Positions 9,583-18,192 of a stretch of DNA of 49,020 bases are shown in pieces. The notes below the pieces were generated by a model that searched no databases, had not been told where the DNA came from, and worked only from the letters and a program-made list of their open reading frames with translations. The position numbers and the translations under genes are program-made. Position 1 is the first letter of the stretch, and each line of letters begins with the position of its first letter. The stretch comes from Ruminococcus sp. (lineage in GTDB: Bacteria; Bacillota; Clostridia; Oscillospirales; Ruminococcaceae): the NCBI GenBank assembly GCA_015066925.1, contig SVNL01000006.1, positions 5,014 through 54,033 on the forward strand. Direction: 5' to 3'.

Positions 9583-10644
9583 TTAACCTTCCTGCGTAGT
9601 TTCTTCAGAAGGAATCTCCGGAATATCAGGGATAAATGACATATCGTCAATTGAGCCTGAAACCATATAAATAGTAGAATCAGAATATCTGAATTTTGAT
9701 TTAATAGTGTATTCACGTTGTGCGTGAAGGACTTCTTCGTTTTCACTGTATTCGATATCTGTTGTTACAGTAGCCGATACATACATAAACTGAGTACCAT
9801 CGGATTCTTTCAGATTATAAACTGAAATTCTATCGACTTCTTTTAAAGAAGCGGTAAGAAAAACAGATGACTGCGGAGCGAAAACGGTATAAGCCGATGG
9901 AACATTATTGCTGTCGGAATTATCAATGAGTGAAAAATCACCGCTGAAAGCATAAGTTACATAAGCACTGAAATTCCGCAGAGCTTTTTCGAGCATAGCC
10001 GAATCTAATTTAGAAAGCAGAATTCTGCTTGAAGAAACAAGACGTAAATCAGTATCAAGAGCCTTGTCGCATACGACAGCTTCCTTGAGGATTAAATTAT
10101 TTTCTGCAAAAGCATATGTATATGTATTTTCATTATTCGAAAGAATAATGTTATTATTTTTGAATTCAACCGATTTACAGGAATAATTCAGCAGAGGCTG
10201 AAAAGAGTTGTTATATAATATAATGCTGTTATCGTCTTTTACAGTAGCGATGTAAATTGTAACGTTGCCAATTAATCTTGGCTCTAATGATTTGTAAACA
10301 AACGGAACAATGATATTTTCTTCATAATCAATACAGCCGAAAAGAAGCTGGTTGTTGATTTTTCGCGAAGCGATACAAAAGCTATTTCCCGCGAATTTCA
10401 GAGAATTCCATTGCGGGCTTACGATGATACGTTCATTTGTATCAATAATTCCGTAAAGATTATTATCGCTTTCAAAAATTCTATTATTAGAACTATCGTT
10501 GTTCATATACTTAATGATTTCAACAGGCTCTTTAACAGTTCCTGTATTTTTTGATACATCGAAATAAAATCTTGTAAGACCGAAAGTAAGCATGATAATA
10601 ACGATAAAAAGTACAGAAACCAACAGCTTGATATGCTTATTCAA
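9583..10644 (-). CDS. Membrane-anchored WG-repeat-like protein
   Basis: N-terminal TM segment; repeats such as LYGIIDTNERIIVSPQWNSL and FGCIDYEENIIVPFVYKSL. Confidence 0.6.
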   Translation of the reverse strand: MNKHIKLLVSVLFIVIIMLTFGLTRFYFDVSKNTGTVKEPVEIIKYMNNDSSNNRIFESDNNLYGIIDTNERIIVSPQWNSLKFAGNSFCIASRKINNQLLFGCIDYEENIIVPFVYKSLEPRLIGNVTIYIATVKDDNSIILYNNSFQPLLNYSCKSVEFKNNNIILSNNENTYTYAFAENNLILKEAVVCDKALDTDLRLVSSSRILLSKLDSAMLEKALRNFSAYVTYAFSGDFSLIDNSDSNNVPSAYTVFAPQSSVFLTASLKEVDRISVYNLKESDGTQFMYVSATVTTDIEYSENEEVLHAQREYTIKSKFRYSDSTIYMVSGSIDDMSFIPDIPEIPSEETTQEG

Positions 10645-10665
10645 GATTTCTGCACCTCCCTGTAA

Positions 10666-11652
10666 TTATTTTACTGATTCGGATTTATTTTCTGATTTTT
10701 TATTTCTGTAAATCTCGTCTGTTTCTCTGGCAATATATATAGGACGCGACTTTGTTTCGAGGTAAGCCTTAGCGAGATACTGTCCAAGAATACCCATACA
10801 GAAAAGCTGTAAGCCGCCAACAAGGAAAATCGCACACATAATAGTGGGAAATCCCGAAACATCCTCGCCGAAGAAAACGGTTTTGAAAACAACGATTATT
10901 GCACAAATGAAAGAAATTACACAGCTTATTATACCGAGAAGCGAGGCAATAGCTAATGGCGCAGTTGAAAAAGCCATAATACCTTCGAGCGAGTATTTGA
11001 AAAGTCCCCAGAAAGACCATGCGGTAGTGCCGGCAGCTCTTTCGACATTTTCATATTCCATATATTTTACTTTGAAACCAACCCAGCTGAAAATCCCTTT
11101 AGAAAAACGGTTGTATTCGTTCATTGAGAGAATAGCGTCAACCATCTGACGTGTCATAAAGCGGAAATCCTGAGCACCGTCAACAATTTCCGTCTGAGAA
11201 ATCTTGTTCATAATGCTATAGAATTTTCTTGCAAACCATGAACGTATTTTTGATTCACCTTTACGGCTGACGCGACGAGTGGTAGCGCAGTCGTAATCAC
11301 CGTTTTTAACGTATTCATACATTTCAGGAAGAAATGACGGCGGATGCTGTAAATCAGCGTCCATAACAACGACATAATCTCCTTTTGAATTTTTTAGTCC
11401 TGCAAACATACCGGCTTCTTTTCCGAAATTGCGTGAAAAAGAAATAAAGCGGACTCTTTCGTCGATATCGGCGAGCTTTCTGAAGCCTTCAAGGGTTTTA
11501 TCCTTAGAGCCGTCGTCGATAAACAGGAATTCGAATTCAAGTTCGCTGTGGGTTTGTTTCATCTGATTGGTAACTTTTATAATCTCATCATAGAAAAGTG
11601 GAAGAACCTCTTCCTCGTTATAGCAGGGAACTACTATTGAAACGAGTTTCAT
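10666..11652 (-). CDS. Family 2 glycosyltransferase (GtrB/DPM1-like) with C-terminal TM segments
   Basis: SIVVPCYNEEEVLPLFYDE, VVMDADLQHPPSFLPEM, two TM helices at the C-terminus. Confidence 0.9.
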   Translation of the reverse strand: MKLVSIVVPCYNEEEVLPLFYDEIIKVTNQMKQTHSELEFEFLFIDDGSKDKTLEGFRKLADIDERVRFISFSRNFGKEAGMFAGLKNSKGDYVVVMDADLQHPPSFLPEMYEYVKNGDYDCATTRRVSRKGESKIRSWFARKFYSIMNKISQTEIVDGAQDFRFMTRQMVDAILSMNEYNRFSKGIFSWVGFKVKYMEYENVERAAGTTAWSFWGLFKYSLEGIMAFSTAPLAIASLLGIISCVISFICAIIVVFKTVFFGEDVSGFPTIMCAIFLVGGLQLFCMGILGQYLAKAYLETKSRPIYIARETDEIYRNKKSENKSESVK

Positions 11653-12380
11653 TAAACTCCTCCTTATAGAAAATAATACATACTAATAATACAACAAAAT
11701 GAAAAATAATGCAATAGTAAATCATCAGTTTTTAATTTTTTTATAAATGAAATAAGAAAAAAGGTGATATATTTTGGTATTTGCACAGAAAAACTGAGAT
11801 AAATATGACTAATATAAATGAATGAACAATAAAAAGCGATAACAGAAGATTATTTTGGATGGTTGAAAACGTTATGTAATATGTAAAATAATTGATGTAT
11901 AGAATTGGTAAATCTGCACAAACGTTTGCAAGTAAGGTGTTTTTACAGATAATGGCGGAAAAATAAGGGAAATATTGAGGAAATCGGAAAAAATTAACAA
12001 GCTGTAGTATTCATAAAAAATTCACAAATTGTAGATAAACGTATTAACAGTATATCAAAACAGTTAACAATTTGTTGTTTTTTAATAAAAATTAAAAAAA
12101 TGTATAAAAAATGCCATTATTTTTCGATAAGGTGTTGATTTTTTTGAATTTTTAATATATAATAAAAATATCTTATATAAAACTTTCAGCACAACATTTT
12201 TTGGTTTTAATACCACTTTTATCATCAATATATACTTCATATTGATGAGCTTTGTGTGTGCCCATTGGCTTTTGTGCCGACATTCAGACTGATTTTTTCA
12301 GACAGAGTTCGTGCTTTCAGATTTATTGTTCGGCTAAATTGTGACAGTCAATGAAAGATTTTTGAATTGGGAGGATATAA

Positions 12381-14810
12381 ATGGATATTACATTGATAAA
12401 AGCCATTAAGGGGAATGAAATCCATGGCTCTGATAACCCGAAAAAAACAGGCTGTGGCATTAATCTTACCAAACCCGAAAATATTGCACGTTACATAACA
12501 AATGGTCCTATGACCGATTTGAATGAAATTAATTGTGAAAAATGTAAGCTTGTTCTTGCTAAAAAGATGATTAAAGCTGACAGAAAAGAAATGAAAAATA
12601 TGATTAAGGAAGAGAAAATTCGTGCTAAAAAAGGTCTTGGCGACGAAAATATCGTTCCTTTAGGCGGTACTCAGGCAAACGCTTATCTTCCTGATACAGG
12701 TTCAAGACGTCCTGCACCTGCTGCACCTATGGCTCCTGTTAAGCCTGTTGTAACTGCTACTACATCATTACAGAAAAACAGTCCATATACTTCACAGCCG
12801 GCACCTGTTCCACCACCTGCACCTGTTCCTGTTCCACCACCGGCACCTGTTCCTGTACCACCACCGGCACCTGCACCTGTTCAGACTCCACCACCTGCAC
12901 CTACAGGTTTTAATAATGCTAATTTTGTAAATAATGATTTTATGAACAGCTTTGCTATTCAAAAGCAAGAGCCACAGCAGGAAGCTAAGCCTGTTCAGAA
13001 TCAGCCTGCTCCTATGAATAATGACATTCTTTCACAGTTTGCTATTCCGAAGCAGGAGCCACAGCAGGAAGCTAAGCCTGTTCAGAATCAGCCTGCTCCT
13101 ATGAATAATGATATTCTTTCACAGTTTGCTGTTCCTGCATCTCAGAATAATCTGTTTGAAGAAGAACAGCCAAAGAAAGAAGCGGCATTTGATATTGACG
13201 AAGTACTTGCACAGTTTTCAATTCCTCCAACAAGTAAGCCTGTTGATACTCTTGTTACGGAGCCACCGAAAAATGTTGCAACAAATATAGATGATGCAAT
13301 TGCGCAGTTCTCAATTCCTGCACCACAGCCTGTTGTTCAGCCTGAAGCAGTTGTTGAAGAAGATGCAGATGATAAGAAACCTTTTGATATAGACGATGCA
13401 CTTAAACAGTTCTCTATACCTTTCCCGAATACATCTTCACCAAATGTAGAGGTAGTTGGCGACGAGCCAAAAGCAAATGAGCCATTTGCAAATCAGAACG
13501 TTATTGATATGGAGAATGTTAATGACGTAAATAACGATGTTGCTGCTCAGCAGCCTGCTTCATGGGATACAGTTGTCGATCAGATTTTCAGTGCAGATAC
13601 ACCTGTTGTTGATGAATCAGCTCCTGTAATTGAAGAAGTTACAGCACCTGTTATTGACGAGATAGCTCCTGTGATCGAAGAAGTTACAGCACCTGTTGTT
13701 GATGAAATAGCTCCTGTAATCGAAGAAGTTACAGCACCTGCTGTTGACGAGATAGCTCCTGTAAGTGAAACAGCTGTTCCTGAAGCTACTGTTATTGAGG
13801 AAACTATCGAAACTTCTTCAACTTACAATAATGAGGCTGTTTCACCTGAAGTTAATAAATATCAGTATACAACACCTTTTGAAGATGAAATTCCGGTTCA
13901 GAAGCAGGAAGTGAATGAAAATCTTCACCGTTATACACCTCCTGTATTTCCTGATGAACCTGTTGCTGTACAGCCTATGCAGGCAGCACCTATTGCTCCT
14001 CAGCAGCCAATAGCTCCTCAGCCTGTTCAGCCTCAACAGCAGAATGCTGCTCCGATTGAAGCTCAGAATTCAAACGAAAATCAGGCTATACCTGTTCAGC
14101 CTCAGCCTGTAAATCCTATGCCTCAGCAGGCACCTGCATTTGCACAGCCTGCTCCACAGATTATAGGCTATGATCCGAATGGCCAGCCGATATATGCATA
14201 TGTTCAGCCACAGTTCGTTGGCTATGACCAGAATGGCCAGCCTATATTTGCACCTGTTCAGATGCCTATGGTAAACGGTCAGTCTCCTATAACATCATTT
14301 ACAAATGCTCCGAATAATGTGCCTGTTCAACCAATGACACAGCCATTTCCACAGGTTGCTCCTATGGTTGCACCTGTTCCACCAATGGCACAGCCTGCAC
14401 CAACAGTAATGCAGCCAAGTCAGATTCATCTTTCAAAGGTTGATGAAGGCAAATTAAAAAATATGCCTAATGCAGTTGCTTCTGCGGTTGCAAAGTCAAG
14501 AGATAAGCAGAAAACAAATATCTTTGATATGCAGGGAATAGAAATGCCTGTAATAGATTCAATCGAGGGTGCACTTACACAAATGGGTGAGGACGTTAGA
14601 ACAAAGCAGGAGATTATTGATTCTAATACTTCAATGCCTGTATTCGAGGAATATAAAGCACCTCCGAAGAATAATTATGCACAGCAGTCAAGAATTCCTG
14701 AAAAGCATAATGAGGGCAGACCACTTTCAAAATCTGATTTGAAAAATCTTAAAAAGCAGGAAAAAATTGATGCTAAATTCAAAAAAGAACTTGCTAAAAG
14801 AGGATTTTAA
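12381..14810 (+). CDS. Long Pro/Gln/Ala/Val-rich repetitive, probably disordered protein with a small Cys-containing N-terminal domain
   Basis: 809-codon ORF, gggagg ribosome-binding site; PPAPVPVPPPAP tracts, repeated QPAPMNNDILSQFAIPKQEPQQEAKPVQN, repeated APVIEEVTAPVVDEI. Confidence 0.85.
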   Translation: MDITLIKAIKGNEIHGSDNPKKTGCGINLTKPENIARYITNGPMTDLNEINCEKCKLVLAKKMIKADRKEMKNMIKEEKIRAKKGLGDENIVPLGGTQANAYLPDTGSRRPAPAAPMAPVKPVVTATTSLQKNSPYTSQPAPVPPPAPVPVPPPAPVPVPPPAPAPVQTPPPAPTGFNNANFVNNDFMNSFAIQKQEPQQEAKPVQNQPAPMNNDILSQFAIPKQEPQQEAKPVQNQPAPMNNDILSQFAVPASQNNLFEEEQPKKEAAFDIDEVLAQFSIPPTSKPVDTLVTEPPKNVATNIDDAIAQFSIPAPQPVVQPEAVVEEDADDKKPFDIDDALKQFSIPFPNTSSPNVEVVGDEPKANEPFANQNVIDMENVNDVNNDVAAQQPASWDTVVDQIFSADTPVVDESAPVIEEVTAPVIDEIAPVIEEVTAPVVDEIAPVIEEVTAPAVDEIAPVSETAVPEATVIEETIETSSTYNNEAVSPEVNKYQYTTPFEDEIPVQKQEVNENLHRYTPPVFPDEPVAVQPMQAAPIAPQQPIAPQPVQPQQQNAAPIEAQNSNENQAIPVQPQPVNPMPQQAPAFAQPAPQIIGYDPNGQPIYAYVQPQFVGYDQNGQPIFAPVQMPMVNGQSPITSFTNAPNNVPVQPMTQPFPQVAPMVAPVPPMAQPAPTVMQPSQIHLSKVDEGKLKNMPNAVASAVAKSRDKQKTNIFDMQGIEMPVIDSIEGALTQMGEDVRTKQEIIDSNTSMPVFEEYKAPPKNNYAQQSRIPEKHNEGRPLSKSDLKNLKKQEKIDAKFKKELAKRGF

Positions 14811-14906
14811 ATAACAAATTAACATCATTTACAGCCTGTCTGGTTTAAAGGCAGGCTGTGGTTGTATTAAACAGCATATGAAACAGTATGCGGAAATGAG
14901 GATTAA

Positions 14907-15953
14907 ATGGCACTTTTAACCGATAAGGAAATATTAATTGCTAAACTTACAGGAGATTATGAGAGAGATAGAGAATTTCTTATTAAGGAAAGCGAAAGAA
15001 TGGCAGATGAAGGCAATAAAGATGGCGCTAATGCGGCAATGGAGCTTCTTTTTGAAAAAATGCCTGATTCTGAAAGAAAAAAAATAGAGAGTATGTTTTA
15101 TGTCAACGGAAAAAGAATGGACGCTTATTATAAAGAAATAGAAACACTTATAAGCGAAAAGAAAAATGATGAAGCAATGCCGATGGCAAAAGCTCTTTAT
15201 GAAAAAATTATAACTGCTTATCCCGAAACTGCTGACAGCAAATTTGTGAGCTTGAGAAACAAATTTGAAGAAAATGTTTATCAGCTTATGTTTAAGCCTG
15301 AAAAAACTCTCAATGTAGCTCCGTTTGATTTTGCCAGAATGATTAATACATATGGCTATCTTCTTGTTGATGCTCAACAGCTTGAAGAGGCTGAGGCTGT
15401 ACTTAAAAAAGCTTCTGAATATAATCCTGTTGACTGCGGCCCTAAGTTTGAGCTTGCCGAAGCATATAAGCTCATGAAAAAAGATGATGAGCTTTTTGAA
15501 ATTACAAAGCAGACTATGAAAATAGCTTCTTCTCCGTATGCAATTGCAAGATGCTACTGCAATTTCGGATTTTATTGCTATGATGTTGAGGATTATGAAA
15601 ATGCGGCTGTATTCTATTATATCAGCTTGTTGTTTGCTCCGCATCGTGCAGTTGAGATGGAGCTTAAAAACGTTGCATTAAGAATGAACAAAAAGCTTAC
15701 ACCACCTAAAGAAAAGGATATTGACAGAACCTTTGAAAAATATGGTCTTACAAGAGGTCCGGAAGAAACTCTTGTAAGTGTTGCCGCACAGCTTGCAAAT
15801 CTTGCATTCGAACGTAATGATATAAATGAAGCACTTTTGAATCTTAAAATCCTTTACGGACTTACTAATGATGAGGAAATAAAAAATATAATTTTAAAAT
15901 ATGAACCTGATGCTTTGAAAAAAGCTAAGGAAAGATTTGGAATTGAAGAATAA
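14907..15953 (+). CDS. TPR-like helical repeat protein
   Basis: Repeated helical motifs such as LVDAQQLEEAEAVLKKASEYNPVDCGPKFELAEAYKLM and NFGFYCYDVEDYENAAVFYYISLLFAP. Confidence 0.7.
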   Translation: MALLTDKEILIAKLTGDYERDREFLIKESERMADEGNKDGANAAMELLFEKMPDSERKKIESMFYVNGKRMDAYYKEIETLISEKKNDEAMPMAKALYEKIITAYPETADSKFVSLRNKFEENVYQLMFKPEKTLNVAPFDFARMINTYGYLLVDAQQLEEAEAVLKKASEYNPVDCGPKFELAEAYKLMKKDDELFEITKQTMKIASSPYAIARCYCNFGFYCYDVEDYENAAVFYYISLLFAPHRAVEMELKNVALRMNKKLTPPKEKDIDRTFEKYGLTRGPEETLVSVAAQLANLAFERNDINEALLNLKILYGLTNDEEIKNIILKYEPDALKKAKERFGIEE

Positions 15954-15964
15954 GAAAAATTTAA

Positions 15965-16001
15965 AACTCCCGGGGAATTAAATTTCCTCAGGAGTTTTTT
16001 T
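15965..16001. terminator. Terminator between convergent genes
   Basis: aactcc...ggaaattaaatttcc...ggagtt followed by T run. Confidence 0.75.
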
Positions 16002-16005
16002 ACAT

Positions 16006-16671
16006 TTATAAACTATCCATCATATCGGGTTTATGGGATAAATCTTTATCTTCAAGTATTTCAATCGGAGAATCAACGCCACTCATAGTATCAGTAGCTG
16101 TTTTCATACGTCTACGCATTTCCATTTCATATTTATCCATAATTTTTCGCTGTTTTTTTTCTTCTTCATATTCCGAAAATCTTTCATTGAAATGTGGAAA
16201 GCCATAAGAATTCTCAAGCTTATGATATACGATATTAGCCCATATATTTAACAATGATACGCCGATACATACAACCGAATAAAGTAAAACAACGTAAAAA
16301 GCAAAAGGCATCGGGTCAAAAAACTTTTTGTTTTTTAGTATTATCATTAAAACGAGGTTTAATGATATCAGAACAAGTGCGAATATAGCATAAAGGTCAT
16401 GCTGTTTTACGCTTCCATGATAAGCAAGAATAAAAGCGGGTGGTGCAACAATAATTGCGTCTATAATAACTCCTATAACAAGACCTGAGGGAGAACGGGC
16501 AGTTGTTGTTATAGCATAAAACCATTCCCACGCAAAAATTACCGAATTAACAATTGAATAAACTATCAGCATAATTCCGCCTAGCAGATAAATGTAAAAT
16601 ACAAATGAATATATTTTTTTGCATCTTTTCAGACGCATTAAATTCAAGGTCATATCGTTACTGTAAAGCAT
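16006..16671 (-). CDS. Hypothetical multi-TM membrane protein
   Basis: Several hydrophobic segments and a charged C-terminal tail. Confidence 0.6.
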   Translation of the reverse strand: MLYSNDMTLNLMRLKRCKKIYSFVFYIYLLGGIMLIVYSIVNSVIFAWEWFYAITTTARSPSGLVIGVIIDAIIVAPPAFILAYHGSVKQHDLYAIFALVLISLNLVLMIILKNKKFFDPMPFAFYVVLLYSVVCIGVSLLNIWANIVYHKLENSYGFPHFNERFSEYEEEKKQRKIMDKYEMEMRRRMKTATDTMSGVDSPIEILEDKDLSHKPDMMDSL

Positions 16672-16695
16672 AATATCTCCTTTCTTAAAACAGTA

Positions 16696-17547
16696 CTACT
16701 TCAGAAAATTCTTTAAATCATTAAGATACTTTTTTCCTGCATTTCTTCCAAGATTATATACAATCCGAAGCTTATCCGGGTCATGTTCTATATGTCCGAC
16801 AGGAAGCTTTTCTTCGGGAGCAATAACAAATACATTACCCTTTTTTTCTTCATTTCGTATAAATTCTACCTGCTTGTTATATACTTCAGGACGTCTTTCA
16901 AGAGCTTCTATCAGCTTAGGATATTTTCTGAGCATAACTTTGACAGCGTATATTGATTTGCTTGGAGTTTTAATATATCCCTTTGGCTGAGTAAGAATAA
17001 CAACGCATTTTTTATAACCTATACTCTGAAAATATTTAAGCGGAATAGAGTCTGAAATTCCACCGTCAAGCAGTTTGTAGCCATCTATTTCTACAATTCT
17101 TGAGGCAAGCGGCATTGAAGCGGAGGCTCTTATCCATTCAAGGTCGTTATATTCAGCCTTGTCAAGACGCTTATACACAGGTTTTCCTGTCAGAACATCA
17201 GTGCATACAACATAGAATTCGGAAGGATTTTCTTCAAAAGTTTTGATGTCAAAAATATCATGTTTCGCGGGAAGCTCATGATAGCAGAAATCGGCTCCGA
17301 ACATATCACCTGTTTTTATAAGTGAATGTACGCTGCAAAATCTTTTGTCATTGCAGAAATTAAGATTATAGCGAATAGCTCTTCCAGGCTGTTTTGACTT
17401 ATAATTACAACCGAATGCCGCACCTGCAGATACACCTATTATTCCATTGAAATCTATTTCATTTTCCATCATTACGTCGGTAACGCCTGATGTGAACATT
17501 CCGCGCATTGCTCCGCCTTCAAGAACCAATCCTGTTTTCGTATTCAT
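16696..17547 (-). CDS. Patatin-like phospholipase family protein
   Basis: LVLEGGAMRGMFTSGV, GXSXG lipase motif GVSAGAAFG, LLDGGISDSIPL. Confidence 0.9.
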   Translation of the reverse strand: MNTKTGLVLEGGAMRGMFTSGVTDVMMENEIDFNGIIGVSAGAAFGCNYKSKQPGRAIRYNLNFCNDKRFCSVHSLIKTGDMFGADFCYHELPAKHDIFDIKTFEENPSEFYVVCTDVLTGKPVYKRLDKAEYNDLEWIRASASMPLASRIVEIDGYKLLDGGISDSIPLKYFQSIGYKKCVVILTQPKGYIKTPSKSIYAVKVMLRKYPKLIEALERRPEVYNKQVEFIRNEEKKGNVFVIAPEEKLPVGHIEHDPDKLRIVYNLGRNAGKKYLNDLKNFLK

Positions 17548-17656
17548 TGCTTTGATTATTGCTCCTTTGTTTTTATTATATTATATCATATCTTCTTGTA
17601 TATCGCAAGTTATCTATTAGAAAAGATATGTAATTTTTTAAGTAATAAATTGGCGC

Positions 17657-17685
17657 TTGACAAAAAAACGGTATTGTGCTATAAT
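17657..17685 (+). promoter_or_regulatory. Sigma-A-type promoter of the B12 operon
   Basis: TTGACA (17657-17662), 17-nt spacer, TATAAT (17680-17685). Confidence 0.85.
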
Positions 17686-17707
17686 TTTAAAATATACAAT
17701 AGAAAAT

Positions 17708-17850
17708 AAAAAGACAGTTTGCAACAAAGAGGGAAGTTCGGTGAAAATCCGTCGCAACTATCATTACCGTAATTGTATCGGAGAAAGAATAATCTGATAC
17801 ATAAGTCGGAATACTCTGCGGATTGTGGTTAGTGGTAAATCACCACAGCA
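17708..17850 (+). ncRNA. Cobalamin riboswitch
   Basis: GAGGGAAgttcGGTGAAAATCCgtCGCAACTatCATTACCGTAATTGTATCGGAG ... AAGTCGGAATACTCTGCGG (B12-box-like). Boundaries approximate. Confidence 0.88.
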
Positions 17851-17865
17851 TTTTTGGATATGAAA

Positions 17866-17927
17866 AGTGCAGCCGTTTTAATTCACAAGGGATAAGTGTT
17901 TCTTTGTGTATATAGAATTGCTGCACT
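17866..17927 (+). promoter_or_regulatory. Putative antiterminator hairpin of the riboswitch expression platform
   Basis: AGTGCAGC (17866-17873) pairs perfectly with GCTGCACT (17920-17927), overlapping the 5' arm of the terminator. Confidence 0.65.
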
Positions 17928-17966
17928 CTTTTATTGCCTTTAAGGCAGTACAAAGAGTGTTTTTTT
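17924..17966 (+). terminator. Riboswitch-associated intrinsic terminator
   Basis: CACTCTTT (17924-17931) / AAAGAGTG (17952-17959) followed by seven T. Confidence 0.8.
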
Positions 17967-17987
17967 CGTAAGGAGGAGTATACGTCA

Positions 17988-18191
17988 ATGAAAAAACTGA
18001 GCAAAGAAGATTGCATACAGCTATTGCAAATGAAATATGCGGAGCTTCAGAATTACGGTGAAGAGCGATATCCGAAGCGTTCTGATTTTAAAGAATGTGA
18101 GGTCAATGCGATAAAATCATTTTTAGGACCATGGCCGAGGGCACTTGAAAAAGTCGGAATAAAATCTACAAAAAATGAGGAGAAGGATTAA
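17988..18191 (+). CDS. 67-aa protein resembling a homing-endonuclease-associated (HNH) repeat
   Basis: aaggagg ribosome-binding site upstream of ATG; YPKRSDFKECEVNAIKSFLGPWPRALEKVGI fits the P-S-R-x-D...FGxWxxAL..AGI pattern. Confidence 0.65.
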   Translation: MKKLSKEDCIQLLQMKYAELQNYGEERYPKRSDFKECEVNAIKSFLGPWPRALEKVGIKSTKNEEKD

Positions 18192-18192
18192 A

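Noticed and set aside
11917-11930. CcpA cre site CACAAACGTTTGCA
   Set aside because: Only the right half fits the cre consensus; kept merely as an operator-like palindrome.
12181-12380. Known riboswitch upstream of the scaffold gene
   Set aside because: Hairpins present but no conserved core of any riboswitch class I recognise.
14934-15644. 236-aa minus-strand ORF
   Set aside because: Antisense shadow of the TPR protein; Ser/Phe/Ile/Lys-rich composition typical of reverse-strand reading of AT-rich coding DNA.
17934-17987. Upstream start of the HNH-repeat ORF (MPLRQYKECFFRKEEYTS)
   Set aside because: This extension lies within the riboswitch terminator; the aaggagg-preceded ATG at 17988 is the credible start.
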